A DNA stretch of 64,000 nt from Betaproteobacteria bacterium (GCA_018970545.1 JAGWWC010000003.1:32088-96087); one strand, 5' to 3'; counted from the stretch's first letter, positions 27,040-36,762 are shown. Translations and numbers: made by a program. The notes: generated by a model not told the origin, from the sequence alone.

Positions 27040-27079
27040 GATCATCTGAGGACCGATGGGAACACCAGATCAGTCAGAA

Positions 27080-28084
27080 TTATTTCGCCGCTGAGGCCTT
27101 TCTCACGTAGATGTCAGTGACGAAGGCGGCGTAATTGGGCTTGACTTCCTGGATTCGGCCCTGCTCCTTCAAAAAGACCGCGGTATTCGCCATTGCTTTG
27201 GCAGCGCCACCACCGAGCCATGCGCCGGACGCCTGCTCCTGAAGTGTGGGGAACTTGTAGAGCTTCATGGCCGCCGGCACATCTTTCGCGTCGGCCTTTG
27301 TCCACTTCGCGACCGCCTTTACTTGAGCAGATTCCGCGGTCCACTTCGCAGCGTTTTTACGATATTCATCATCATATTTCGCCAAAAGTCGGACCAAGGC
27401 CACCATGAAGGCTTCGTTTTCGGCGGCCCATTTTGCATTCACCACCAAGCCATCAAACGTGGGGAATCCTTTTGCGCCAATACTGGCAGAGCTGGCGATG
27501 GCCTTGCCGTTGCCTTTAATTTTTGAAAGAACGGGGTCCCAAATGAAGGCGGCATCAATGTCGCCACGCTCCCAGGCGGCAGCGATCTCGGGGGGGCGCA
27601 GATTCATCACATTGACGCTCTTCGCATCCAGTCCATCCATTTTCATGGCGGCCATCAGCTGATAGTGGGCGGTGGACACGAAGGGGGTTGCCACCTTCTT
27701 GCCTTTCAGGTCCTTAACGCTGTTAATTCCCGTGCCATTTCGTGCGATCAACGCTTCGGCATCCGCGATGTCGTCCAGAATCCAGAACAGCCGGATATCC
27801 TGGCCCTGGCTGGCGGCTGCAGTAATTGGGCTCGAGCCCGCTTCGCCGAGCTGCACATCCCCGCTCGCCATGGCCTTAATGACATCTCCGCCACCACCGA
27901 ACATACGCCAATTAATCTTGTAGCCCGTGACTTTTTCAAGTTCACCCGACTCCATCAGCACCCGTAACGGCACCAGCATGTCCTGGTGGGCAAAGGTGAC
28001 TTCCTTTTTCTGGGCGAAGGCCCCGCCCGAGACGGCCACCGAGGCGGCCGCCAGCAATGCCATAAGGCTTTTTCGAAATCTCAT
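27080..28084 (-). CDS. tauA: Taurine-binding periplasmic protein TauA
   Basis: Periplasmic receptor, 334 residues, with a signal peptide (cleavage near GAFAQ). It matches TauA at several characteristic places: ALASGDVQ-like MASGDVQLGEAGSSP, PFVSTAHYQLMAAMK, NLRPPEIAAAWERGDIDAAF, and TAVFLKEQGRIQEVKPNYA. It is thus closer to true TauA than the receptors at 1291 and 8933. It opens the tauABC operon, and the divergent aminotransferase gene begins 201 bases away, consistent with taurine import followed by transamination. Confidence 0.86.
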   Translation of the reverse strand: MRFRKSLMALLAAASVAVSGGAFAQKKEVTFAHQDMLVPLRVLMESGELEKVTGYKINWRMFGGGGDVIKAMASGDVQLGEAGSSPITAAASQGQDIRLFWILDDIADAEALIARNGTGINSVKDLKGKKVATPFVSTAHYQLMAAMKMDGLDAKSVNVMNLRPPEIAAAWERGDIDAAFIWDPVLSKIKGNGKAIASSASIGAKGFPTFDGLVVNAKWAAENEAFMVALVRLLAKYDDEYRKNAAKWTAESAQVKAVAKWTKADAKDVPAAMKLYKFPTLQEQASGAWLGGGAAKAMANTAVFLKEQGRIQEVKPNYAAFVTDIYVRKASAAK

Positions 28085-28285
28085 GTCGACTCCCTATGTT
28101 GAAATGGGCCTGCGGCACTGGCCGAGGCTATTTTTGTACTTCTGCTGACAGGATAGAGAGAATCTCCCCGTTTCACCACCCCCGCAGGACCGGCCCGAAT
28201 CCTAGGGAAACTACCGTTCCCAACGCCCAATTTCGGTGCGTCTTGGTACCATCTGACACTTACGATATCAACAAGGGAGCAGGTT

Positions 28286-29620
28286 GTGGGCCACTCGGAT
28301 CCAGTGATCAATGTAGAAGCTCGGCAGAACTTTTGGATGCCGTTTTCTCCGAATAAAGAATTCAAAGCCGAGCCTCGGATGTTTGTTCGCGGCGAAGGCA
28401 TGTACCTCTATAAGCCCAACGGCGACAAAGTCATTGACGCCTCGGCGGGATTATTTTGCGTTGCGGCAGGGCACTGCCGACCCGAAATCGCACAGGCGGT
28501 ATTTGAGCAGCTCAGTACGCTCGATTACACGATGCCATTCACCCGGGCCCACCCAAAGGCCTTTGAGCTCGCGGAACAGATCGCAAGCTACACGCCCGCA
28601 GACCTGAACCGGATTTTCTTTTGTTGCTCTGGATCGGAGTCCGTTGACTCTGCGATGAAAATTGCTTTGGCGTATCACCGCGTGCGGGGCCAGGGTCACC
28701 GTCAATTGTTTGTCTCGCGTGAACGCGCCTACCATGGCGTGAACATGGGCGGTGTCGCCCTGTCGGGCATGGTGAATAACCGCCGAGCCTTTGGCCCTGG
28801 GATGGCGGGCGTTTATCACATGCGCCATACAGCGCTACCGGAGAATAAATTTGTGCGCGGCCAGCCCGAGAAAGGCGCCGAATTGGCCGAGGATCTTCTG
28901 CGGATTTGCAATCTGGTAGGTGGTGAAAATATCGCTGCAGTGTTTGTAGAGCCGGCCGCCGGATCATTTGGCTGCCTGCCGCCTCCACAAGGCTACTTAA
29001 ATCGCCTCCGTGAAATCTGCGACCAGCAGGGCATCCTTCTGGTGTTTGATGAAGTGATCACGGGATGGGGCCGCATGGGCGCGGCCTTTGGTGCTCAAAA
29101 GTTTGGTGTGAATCCCGACATTCTCACCATGGCCAAGGCAGTCACCAATGCCTCGCAGCCACTCGGAGCGGTTGCCGTTCGGCAGGACGTGTACGACACC
29201 ATCACCAACTCGGGACCGGAAAAAGGCATTGAGTTCTTTCATGGCTACACCTATTCCGCCCACCCTGCGAGCTGCGCGGCTGGCCTGGCCATGATGGACA
29301 TCTTCAGGAAAGAGCAACTGATTGAGCGGGCAGCGGCCATGTCAGATTACTTCCTGGATGGAATCTTCTCGCTCAAGGATATTCCCGGCCTTGTCGATAT
29401 TCGCGGCGTTGGCATGATGGCAGCGATCGAACTGGCACCCGGGGCTACGCCCGGTGCTCGCGGCCACGAAGCTCAGAAGGCCCTCTACGATGCGAATCTG
29501 AATCTCAAGGCCACTGGAGACTCCATCATCTTTGGCCCTCCGTTTATTGCAGAAAAGCATCACATCGACGAAATCATCAACAAGACCCGCTCAGTGCTGA
29601 CAGCAATGTCGAAAAAGTAA
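28286..29620 (+). CDS. Class III omega-amino acid:pyruvate aminotransferase
   Basis: PLP-dependent aminotransferase, 444 residues. Family marks: FWMPFSPNKEFKAEPR at the start, ASAGLFCVAAGHCRPEI, NSGSES-like CCSGSESVDSA, FDEVITGWGRMG and the Schiff-base Lys in TMAKAVTNAS, then GYTYSAHP. It starts with GTG at 28286 after AAGGGAG. It is divergent from tauABC and could convert taurine to sulfoacetaldehyde (the Tpa role) for Xsc. The sequence looks closest to the omega-amino acid (beta-alanine/homotaurine) subgroup, so homotaurine giving 3-sulfopropanal is a serious alternative. Substrate is inferred from context. Confidence 0.86.
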   Translation: MGHSDPVINVEARQNFWMPFSPNKEFKAEPRMFVRGEGMYLYKPNGDKVIDASAGLFCVAAGHCRPEIAQAVFEQLSTLDYTMPFTRAHPKAFELAEQIASYTPADLNRIFFCCSGSESVDSAMKIALAYHRVRGQGHRQLFVSRERAYHGVNMGGVALSGMVNNRRAFGPGMAGVYHMRHTALPENKFVRGQPEKGAELAEDLLRICNLVGGENIAAVFVEPAAGSFGCLPPPQGYLNRLREICDQQGILLVFDEVITGWGRMGAAFGAQKFGVNPDILTMAKAVTNASQPLGAVAVRQDVYDTITNSGPEKGIEFFHGYTYSAHPASCAAGLAMMDIFRKEQLIERAAAMSDYFLDGIFSLKDIPGLVDIRGVGMMAAIELAPGATPGARGHEAQKALYDANLNLKATGDSIIFGPPFIAEKHHIDEIINKTRSVLTAMSKK

Positions 29621-29632
29621 TCGGTCTTTGGC

Positions 29633-29670
29633 GTGGCCGACTCAGCTGCGAGCGCGGAAGAGTCGGCCAC
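29633..29670. repeat. Inverted repeat at a convergent gene junction
   Basis: Perfect 11-base arms GTGGCCGACTC (29633-29643) and GAGTCGGCCAC (29660-29670) with a 16-base loop, spanning the last codons of the SulP gene, just past the aminotransferase stop. No T run follows on either strand. It may block convergent read-through. Confidence 0.5.
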
Positions 29671-30913
29671 AAATCGGTACACATGCGAGACCGAGCAAAA
29701 TCGCCCATTCCAGCGATATCAACAACGTTGCAACGCACGTCACCATCATGGGAATCGACTCTCGGGGGCCTGCCCGCCACTCGTGAAGAATCTGACGATG
29801 ATCGATCAGGCCCCAGGCGACTGCGAGCAGCAAAGCGGCAATCACGGCATAGGGAAGATAAACCGCCAGCGGCGAAACGAACAGCAGCAACACCACAAGA
29901 AAAACCCCCGCGCTGGCTGCCGACAGTGGCGTCCTCGCTCCGGAGGCGGCATTCACGCCAGAGCGGTTGAAAGATCCGCTTGATGGATAGGCCGAAAAAA
30001 AAGAACCGGCCAGATTGGCGAGCCCTTGACCGACAAACTCCTGATTGGCATTAAACGCATCGTTACGCTTAAGCGCCATGGCTTTTGCAATCGCCATCGC
30101 CTCTGTCGAAGCGAGCAAGGTCATCACCAGTAATGGGGCGATCAACTGCTGCAGCGTCTGCCAACGCAGATCGGGTATTGAAAGCGGTGGAAGTGCGCCA
30201 GGAATCGCGGCCACCTTGCGAAAAACCACCTCATCTAAAAATAACGACTCCATCAGTATCGCCACCAGACTGCCCACGATCACCGCGACCAACATCGAGG
30301 GAATCAACCGATTCAGCGGCCGCCAAATTCGCATCGTGAGCAGAGTGATCAACACCAACAGTGGTGACCACCATTGCACCTGGCCCGCGCCTATTGCAAC
30401 ACTGGCCTGACGAAGGGTCTCCGGGACTGAGAGTCCGCGCTCCAAAGGGTGGCCCAACAATGTCCCGACCTGACTATTGATAATCAACACTGCTGCACCC
30501 ACCGTAAAGCCAATCACAACCGAGTGGGGCACGCGCTCGACCCACTTTCCGAGCCCCCCAAGGCCCAGTGCGATCTGCATGACACCAACCAAAAAACTCA
30601 GCGTCAACACCAGCGCCACATAGTCGACACTTTCCGTGATTGCCAACGGCGCAATCAATGCCATGGTCGTCAACGAAATCGCATTCGCGGGGCCCGTGAC
30701 CATCAATCGACTGGAGCCAAAAACTGCAGCCACAATGCACGGCACGATTGCCGAGTACAGGCCGTAATGCGGTGGCATTCCCGCCAGCGTGGCGAAGGCG
30801 AACCCCTGTGGCAAGACCACGATCGCGCCCGTCAGGCCCGCCAACAAATCTGCCCTCAGCGCTCCAGGGGCTCTCCACTCTGGCAGCCATCGCAACACCG
30901 GAAACCAACGCAT
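29642..30913 (-). CDS. SulP-family anion transporter without STAS domain
   Basis: Membrane protein of 423 residues with about 10-12 hydrophobic segments of the SLC26/SulP family: DLLAGLTGAIVVLPQGFAFA with PPHYGLYSA near the start, VTGPANAIS, and AYPSSGSFNRSGVN in the second half. It ends right after the transporter core (about residue 420), so the C-terminal STAS domain usual in this family is missing. It is last in the minus operon xsc, Bug, sauS-like, sauT-like, SulP, 7 bases after the ligase stop. Moving sulfate or a sulfonate is the likely role; in this operon, export of sulfate formed from sulfite is attractive but unproven. Confidence 0.86.
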   Translation of the reverse strand: MRWFPVLRWLPEWRAPGALRADLLAGLTGAIVVLPQGFAFATLAGMPPHYGLYSAIVPCIVAAVFGSSRLMVTGPANAISLTTMALIAPLAITESVDYVALVLTLSFLVGVMQIALGLGGLGKWVERVPHSVVIGFTVGAAVLIINSQVGTLLGHPLERGLSVPETLRQASVAIGAGQVQWWSPLLVLITLLTMRIWRPLNRLIPSMLVAVIVGSLVAILMESLFLDEVVFRKVAAIPGALPPLSIPDLRWQTLQQLIAPLLVMTLLASTEAMAIAKAMALKRNDAFNANQEFVGQGLANLAGSFFSAYPSSGSFNRSGVNAASGARTPLSAASAGVFLVVLLLFVSPLAVYLPYAVIAALLLAVAWGLIDHRQILHEWRAGPRESIPMMVTCVATLLISLEWAILLGLACVPICGRLFRARS

Positions 30914-30920
30914 CAGCTGA

Positions 30921-32432
30921 CTAACCCCAGTCCGCCAATTTCAGGCGCTGAACCTTCCCCGAAGGCCCGCGTGGAAAATGATCGACAAAGCGCCATACCT
31001 TCGGACTTTTAAAGCGGCCGAGCTTTTCAAGGCAGAAATTCCGGATCTCCTCTTCGGAGCATGCGCTTCCCTCTTTCAGGATCAGGCAGGCCATGATCTC
31101 TTGACCATAATTTTCATCGGGTATGCCAACGCAAGCGGCATCCAGTACCGCGGGATGCTGCAATAGGATCTCGTCGATTTCCCGTGGTGCAATATTTTCG
31201 CCGCCTTTGATGATGAGTTCTTTCAAGCGGCCCGTCACAAAATAAAAGCCGTCCGCATCCCGATGGCCAAGATCGCCCGTCTTGAGCCAACCGTTCGAGT
31301 CAAAGGACTTCCGAGTCTCCTCTTCGGCGTTGTAGTAGCCCGACATCACGTTAGCACCGGAGAAACAAATCTCTCCCGTGATTCCATCGTCAACTTCTTG
31401 GCCTTCGGTGTCCACGATTTTTGCCATGACACCGCATGGAAGGCCCGGACTGCCGTAGCGCCGACGCTCATCATGCGGATTACAAAAAACCACCGACGCG
31501 GATTCCGTCATTCCCATCGCCTCAATCACGGTGATACCAAAACGTTTTTCAAACGCCCTGTGGTGCTCCGGCGGCAAGGGGGCGGACGCGGAGCGTGCAA
31601 AACGCACCCTCTTGAGATCCTGTGGCTGTACTTGGCTACTCTCAGCCGAATTCAATAGGTAGGCAATGATGGTGGGTACCAAATTGATCCAGCTGCACTC
31701 CTGCTCCAGCACCCAGCCCCACCACTGAGAGGCAGAAAATTTTTGTGCGGTAACGATACTGCCGCCAGAGAAAAAAGGGGTGATGGTTGCGATACATTGG
31801 CCATTAATGTGATAAATCGGCAAGGAGCTGAGTACCCGATCTTCGGGAGTCAGTTGGTGCCAAGCGCTGACGGTGCGCGCCGCATGCAGCACATTGGCAT
31901 GAGTCAATTGAACGCCTTTGGGCGTACCGGTTGTGCCCGAGGTGTACATCAAGAGCACCGAATCCGATGGACTGGCCGGCCCCAAGTCAATTTCTGGCTG
32001 AGAATATTGGGCGAGCCCCAAGTGAACGGCATCTGAATCGATCTCGATACAACGCAGCTCCCGATGAAGCTTTGGCAGTACTTTGGCCAACATTTCTCTT
32101 TGGTCTGCACCATGAAACAGGAGCGCGCAATGACTATGGTGCAGCACCCAGACCAGCTGATCCTCGTGGGCAAGCAAATTAAAGGGGGTAACCACGTAGC
32201 CAGCAGCCATGGCCGACAAGAAAAGCCGTGAGGTCTGAAGACCGTTTTGCAAATACAAGCCGATGTGGGCCCCTCTTGGAATTCCAAGCCCAGCCAACAA
32301 ACCTGCAAGTTGGCGCGTCTGCACTTCAAACTCACCATAGCTGATGCTGTGACGCGACTCCGGCGCAATTAAAAAAGGAGCATGGGGCTGAAGCCGGGCC
32401 CAGTGGTCGACACTGTCCCTGAGTGTGTTCAT
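30921..32432 (-). CDS. sauT: Acyl-CoA synthetase, candidate sulfoacetate-CoA ligase (SauT)
   Basis: AMP-forming acyl-CoA ligase, 503 residues. The AMP-binding P-loop is LLMYTSGTTGTPKGVQLTHAN (positions about 165-185), then SLPIYHINGQ, AMGMTESASV, KTGDLGHRDADG and the C-terminal catalytic Lys in GPSGKVQRL. Only 2 bases separate it from the acylating aldehyde dehydrogenase gene upstream. In the described sulfoacetate route, SauT makes sulfoacetyl-CoA and SauS reduces it to sulfoacetaldehyde, which Xsc cleaves; xsc is two genes further upstream in the same operon. The general family is large, so the exact acid is inferred. Confidence 0.75.
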   Translation of the reverse strand: MNTLRDSVDHWARLQPHAPFLIAPESRHSISYGEFEVQTRQLAGLLAGLGIPRGAHIGLYLQNGLQTSRLFLSAMAAGYVVTPFNLLAHEDQLVWVLHHSHCALLFHGADQREMLAKVLPKLHRELRCIEIDSDAVHLGLAQYSQPEIDLGPASPSDSVLLMYTSGTTGTPKGVQLTHANVLHAARTVSAWHQLTPEDRVLSSLPIYHINGQCIATITPFFSGGSIVTAQKFSASQWWGWVLEQECSWINLVPTIIAYLLNSAESSQVQPQDLKRVRFARSASAPLPPEHHRAFEKRFGITVIEAMGMTESASVVFCNPHDERRRYGSPGLPCGVMAKIVDTEGQEVDDGITGEICFSGANVMSGYYNAEEETRKSFDSNGWLKTGDLGHRDADGFYFVTGRLKELIIKGGENIAPREIDEILLQHPAVLDAACVGIPDENYGQEIMACLILKEGSACSEEEIRNFCLEKLGRFKSPKVWRFVDHFPRGPSGKVQRLKLADWG

Positions 32433-32434
32433 TT

Positions 32435-33832
32435 CTACTGTCCGAATTTCTCGAAATAATTATCGAGCAAACTTTCCACCGTGGGAACGTTCTCTGCGAT
32501 CGGACGAACAATGCGGGTGGTGTTCAAATAGTGTCGATAGTGTAGGTTCTCGGAAAAACTGTTCTTGCCCCACGTGCCACAGCCCATCGACAAAGAAAAC
32601 GGCAGCCCATTGTCAAAACTTCCGCCGGTCGCAATCGCGTGTGCTTGATTGAGGATGACGCGCGCTACAGGAAGCCGCTCAGCCATCAGCGCAGCGCGTG
32701 ATTCAAGAACGGGGCCCGAGGCTGCCGTATGCAGCCCCACCGAATGGCCCGAGCCCTGATAGGCATAAATACTCGACACTTTCTGGATCGCCTGCTCAAA
32801 ATCAGCTGCCCGCCACACTGTCAGCACGGGGCAGAGCTTTTCTCCGCTGAAGGGATGGTCGGGTCCCGCAGTCTGCTCATGGACCATCAGGAACTTTGCC
32901 GTATGTGCAGCAGGAGACTGCAAACCTGCGATTTTTGCGATCGCTGCCGCCGATTTTGCGGTCACCTGAGAAGAAAGTTTTCCTTCGGGGAACATCGCCC
33001 GCTGAAGCCGATTCTGATCAGTCGCATCAAGTGCTACCCCGCCGACGCGGGCAAAAGCCGCCATCGCTGCTTCATAGATCGATTCAACGATCACGACACT
33101 ATTTTCACTCGAGCAGCTTGTCGCGTGATCAAATATTTTTGAGCGAGATATCTTTGCCGTCGCACTTTGCAGATCAGCGAACTCATCAATCACGACCGCT
33201 ACGTTTCCAGCGCCTACCCCGAGTGCTGGCGTACCGCTTGAATACGCAGCACGAATATTGGACTGCGAGCCCGTGGCCACGACGAGATCGACGCTCCGCA
33301 AAAGCATCTGTGTCGCCTCCTTTGAGATCGGCTCAGGCAGCATTTGAACAAGATCCAGGGGGGCCTCCACTTGCCTCAGTTGCGCATGCACGTACCCCAG
33401 AAGCTGTTTGCAAGTCGATGCACCCTTCGGTGACGGCGCCACAATAATTGCATTTCGACACTTCAGTGCGTTCAGAATCTTGTTGATTGGCGTAGCCCCT
33501 GGATTGGTTGACGGCGTGATCGCCGCGACCACACCAACGGGCCGTGCCACCTCGGTAATGCCAAGCTCCCGATCCTCGCGGACTACCCCTACGGTCACAG
33601 CAGCCTTCAGGTCGCGAAGCAGTCCCAAGGTCTTACGAAAATTCTTTGCGACCTTGTCGTCAACATCGCCCAGGCCAGTGTCGCGCACTGCCATTTCAGC
33701 GAGCGTTCGGTTTCGAGTCGGCTCCAAAATAGCCCAAGCAACAGAAGACACCATCAGGTCGACTTGTTGCTGGGAATAGCCATCAATTTGCCTCTGCGCG
33801 AGGCGAGCGCGCGCAACGAGTTGCTCAACCAT
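32435..33832 (-). CDS. sauS: CoA-acylating aldehyde dehydrogenase (SauS-like)
   Basis: Acylating aldehyde dehydrogenase, 465 residues. The catalytic Cys lies in FDHATSCSSENSV near residue 240, and the cofactor region reads ITPSTNPGATPINK and GVGAGNVAVVID, as in EutE/AdhE-type enzymes. C-terminal GGSFDNGLPFSLSMGCGTWG is typical of the sulfoacetaldehyde subgroup as I recall it. It follows a Bug receptor gene by 12 bases and precedes the CoA ligase by 2, reproducing the sauS-sauT pair. Expected reaction: sulfoacetyl-CoA plus NADPH to sulfoacetaldehyde, in the cytoplasm. Confidence 0.82.
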   Translation of the reverse strand: MVEQLVARARLAQRQIDGYSQQQVDLMVSSVAWAILEPTRNRTLAEMAVRDTGLGDVDDKVAKNFRKTLGLLRDLKAAVTVGVVREDRELGITEVARPVGVVAAITPSTNPGATPINKILNALKCRNAIIVAPSPKGASTCKQLLGYVHAQLRQVEAPLDLVQMLPEPISKEATQMLLRSVDLVVATGSQSNIRAAYSSGTPALGVGAGNVAVVIDEFADLQSATAKISRSKIFDHATSCSSENSVVIVESIYEAAMAAFARVGGVALDATDQNRLQRAMFPEGKLSSQVTAKSAAAIAKIAGLQSPAAHTAKFLMVHEQTAGPDHPFSGEKLCPVLTVWRAADFEQAIQKVSSIYAYQGSGHSVGLHTAASGPVLESRAALMAERLPVARVILNQAHAIATGGSFDNGLPFSLSMGCGTWGKNSFSENLHYRHYLNTTRIVRPIAENVPTVESLLDNYFEKFGQ

Positions 33833-33844
33833 GAGGGGCCTCGA

Positions 33845-34831
33845 TCAATCGGCCTTGATGCCAGCGTCCTTGGCGAGTTTTGTCCACTTCACAATCTCTG
33901 CCTTGACAATGCGCTCCAGATCAGCGGGCGACCCGCCAACGGCCTCTGCGCCCTGCTGCATAAATTTCTCTCGAACATCGGCCTGAGCGCAGGCGAAAAC
34001 GGCGGCTTTGTGTAAACGATCGACAATTGGGGCTGGCGTTTTGGCGGGCGCAAACATGGCGTACCAAGAATCCACTTCAAAACCCGGAAAGCCCTGCTCC
34101 GCCATGGTGGGGACATCTGCGAAGCCCGCCGCCCGCTTGAGCGTGGAGACTGCAATCGGCCGTAACTTTCCGCTCTTGACCTGAGCTGCCGCCGCGGGGA
34201 TTGAGACCCAAAGCAGGCTGATCTGATTGGCCAGCACATCAGCAACTGCGGGTCCGCCACCCCGATAAGGCACATGCGTCATTTGTACGCCGGCCGTCAG
34301 TGCCATGAGCTCCCCCGCAAGGTGCCCTGGGGTGCCATTGCCCACCGAGGCGTACAGCACCGTCCCCGGTTTTGATCGGGCCAGCTTCACGACATCCTGT
34401 GCATTTCGTACCGGATAGTCGGGATGGGCCACGAGAATTTGCGGCAGGGAGGCCACCTGCGAAATCGCGACAAAATCACGCTCGGTGTTAAAAGGCAGCT
34501 TCGGGTAGATGGCCGCATTGATCGTGTGCGACGACAGCGTGAACAAGACGGTGTAGCCATCGGCCGCCGACTTGGCCACTACATCCGTCCCGATCGACCC
34601 GCCCGCGCCGCCCCGATTTTCGATGATGACCTGCTGGCCGAGACTCTCGGCAATTCGGGTCTGGGCAATTCGAGCAATGACATCGGTGCCGCCCCCCGGA
34701 GGATAAGGCACCACAAATCGCACCGGACGGCTGGGATAACTGGCCTGACCAAATGCCCCGACCCCCGGAAGGAGCCCCAAGGCAGCCCCAGCGGCTGCGC
34801 TTTTCATCAGACTGCGGCGTTGCTTGAGCAT
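33845..34831 (-). CDS. Bug/TctC-family periplasmic binding protein
   Basis: Receptor of 328 residues. The N-terminus QRRSLMKSAAAGAALGL looks like a twin-arginine signal. Core marks: PSRPVRFVVPYPPGGGTDVIAR, ENRGGAGGSIGTDVV and HVPYRGGGPAVADVL. It lies between xsc and sauS in one operon, so it may capture sulfoacetate or a similar acid. There are no TctA/B partner genes nearby. Confidence 0.87.
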   Translation of the reverse strand: MLKQRRSLMKSAAAGAALGLLPGVGAFGQASYPSRPVRFVVPYPPGGGTDVIARIAQTRIAESLGQQVIIENRGGAGGSIGTDVVAKSAADGYTVLFTLSSHTINAAIYPKLPFNTERDFVAISQVASLPQILVAHPDYPVRNAQDVVKLARSKPGTVLYASVGNGTPGHLAGELMALTAGVQMTHVPYRGGGPAVADVLANQISLLWVSIPAAAAQVKSGKLRPIAVSTLKRAAGFADVPTMAEQGFPGFEVDSWYAMFAPAKTPAPIVDRLHKAAVFACAQADVREKFMQQGAEAVGGSPADLERIVKAEIVKWTKLAKDAGIKAD

Positions 34832-34865
34832 AGTGGCTCCCCAGGATCAGGTGAAGAACAAAAAA

Positions 34866-36680
34866 TCAAACGAAGTCTTTGTATTTCTCCAAAAAGCGAA
34901 CGGGCTTGCTCAGCGCATCTCGGCGAAATGGATCTCCCAATTCACGTGTGCACATGATCTCGATCACGCAAGTCTTCCCAAGATTCATCTGCATGTCCAC
35001 TGCTTTCTTGAGTGCGGGGCCCACATCCTCGAGCTGGTCCACCACGATTCCCTCGGCGCCCATTGATTTTGCAATGGCCGCAAAGCTTGGGCTGTCGAGC
35101 TCGCCCGCAACAAAACGTCGGTTGTAGAAGTCCACTTGATTTTTCTTTTCAGCGCCCCACTGACGATTGTGAAACACCACGGCTGTCACCGGAATATCGT
35201 GGCGAACAGCCGTCATCACTTCCACCATGCTCATCGCCCAGGCGCCATCTCCGGCATAGGCAATGGCGGGCCGATCTGGGGCTGCACACTTAGCGCCAAT
35301 GATCGTGGGCAGGGCGTAGCCACAATTGCCAAAACTCATCGGCGCGAAGAAACTTCGCGGCTCTTCAAAGCGCAGGTAGCTATTGGCGACTGAATTGATG
35401 TTGCCAATGTCGGTCGACACCATGACTCGTGGTGGCATCGCTTTCTCTAACTCACGCAATACCTGCCGAGGGTGTAGATAAACCCCGCCATTAAAAGTCC
35501 GTTCTTTTTTGGCTTCCTCAATCATGTCGAGACTAAACGCATCACGCTCATGGGTCCACTCCGTGAGCTCCTTCTCCCAGGCATCTTTCTCGGCCTTAAT
35601 TTTCGCTGCTCGGTCTGCTTTGGTGGCATCACACGCTAGGGTGCCGCTGGCCAGTCGCGCCACGATGGCCTTCGCGACCGCCTTCGCATCCCCGTGAATG
35701 CCCACGTTAATTTTTTTCACCAGACCCAGGTTAGTGTGATCGGCCTCCACCTGAATAATCTTTGCCTCTTTTGGCCAGTAATCCATTCCATGCTGGGGCA
35801 GCGTGCCGAATGGGCCCATGCGGGATCCGAGCGCTACCACGACATCGGCTTGCGCAATCAGTTTCATCGCCGCTTTCGAGCCCTGATAGCCCAGCGGCCC
35901 GGCCCAGAGGGGATGACTCGCGGGAAAGGCATCGTTGCGCAGATATCCGGTCACGACCGGGGCGCCAAGTCGCTCGGCGAGTTGCTTGCACTCCTGGACC
36001 GCATCCCCCATGACGACACCACCGCCGGCGAGAATGACGGGGAACTTTGCCGACGACAAGAGCTCCACGGCACTTTTCAGACTATTCTCACCGCCAGCGC
36101 CCCGCTCCACCCGCATCGGCTTGGGGATTTCGCAGGTGATCTCACCGTAAAAATAATCACGCGGAATATTCAGCTGAGTCGGCCCCATCTCGGAGATGGC
36201 ACGATCAAAACACCGGCCCGTGAGCTCAGCCATTCGCTTCGGGTTGACCACATGGCCCTGGTACTTCGTGAACTCTTGGAACATCGGCAACTGATGGGCC
36301 TCTTGGAATCCGCCAAGTCCGATGCCCATCGTGCCAGTCTCTGGCGTCACAATGACGACTGGACTGTGGGCCCAGTAGGCCGCCGCGATTGCGGTCACAC
36401 AGTTGCTGATGCCTGGGCCGTTCTGACCAATCACCACACCATGTCGGCCGGACACGCGCGCGTAGCCGTCGGCCATATGAGCGGCGCCCTGCTCGTGCAC
36501 AACCGGAATCAATCGAATGCCGGCAGGCGCAAAAATATCCATCGCATCCATAAACGCCGATCCCATGATGCCGAACATTTCGGTGACTCCATTGGCCACC
36601 AGCGTCTCAACGAATGCCTCTGACGGCGTCATTTTCTGCATGCCCTGAACGGGCCGACGAATCTCTGCGTGTGTGTTCAT
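34866..36680 (-). CDS. xsc: Sulfoacetaldehyde acetyltransferase Xsc
   Basis: Thiamine-diphosphate enzyme of 604 residues that converts sulfoacetaldehyde and phosphate to acetyl phosphate and sulfite. Marks: MTPSEAFVETLVANGVTEMFG near the start, the activating Glu in VHEQGAAHMADGYARVSG, IGQNGPGISN, ETGTMGIGLGGFQE, and the TPP/Mg motif in GDGAWAMSM with FHNRQWGAEKKN. These match Xsc rather than acetolactate synthase. The ATG at 36680 follows GAGGAG; the N-terminus is about 15 residues longer than usual. It heads the operon to 29642 and is divergent from iclR-cobST-like-pta-soeABC, which handles both products. Confidence 0.93.
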   Translation of the reverse strand: MNTHAEIRRPVQGMQKMTPSEAFVETLVANGVTEMFGIMGSAFMDAMDIFAPAGIRLIPVVHEQGAAHMADGYARVSGRHGVVIGQNGPGISNCVTAIAAAYWAHSPVVIVTPETGTMGIGLGGFQEAHQLPMFQEFTKYQGHVVNPKRMAELTGRCFDRAISEMGPTQLNIPRDYFYGEITCEIPKPMRVERGAGGENSLKSAVELLSSAKFPVILAGGGVVMGDAVQECKQLAERLGAPVVTGYLRNDAFPASHPLWAGPLGYQGSKAAMKLIAQADVVVALGSRMGPFGTLPQHGMDYWPKEAKIIQVEADHTNLGLVKKINVGIHGDAKAVAKAIVARLASGTLACDATKADRAAKIKAEKDAWEKELTEWTHERDAFSLDMIEEAKKERTFNGGVYLHPRQVLRELEKAMPPRVMVSTDIGNINSVANSYLRFEEPRSFFAPMSFGNCGYALPTIIGAKCAAPDRPAIAYAGDGAWAMSMVEVMTAVRHDIPVTAVVFHNRQWGAEKKNQVDFYNRRFVAGELDSPSFAAIAKSMGAEGIVVDQLEDVGPALKKAVDMQMNLGKTCVIEIMCTRELGDPFRRDALSKPVRFLEKYKDFV

Positions 36681-36762
36681 GTGTTCTCCTCAGGTCATTC
36701 ATGAATGCTGCGCAACGTCCGGCCTTGTGGCCTTTCGGCGACTGATTTGAGTCTAGGCGATC

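Noticed and set aside
35694..36623. Long open frame (309 codons) on the plus strand opposite xsc
   Set aside because: It lies wholly within the clear xsc gene on the other strand, is rich in His/Arg as expected for a mirror frame, and shows no recognisable domain or ribosome site.
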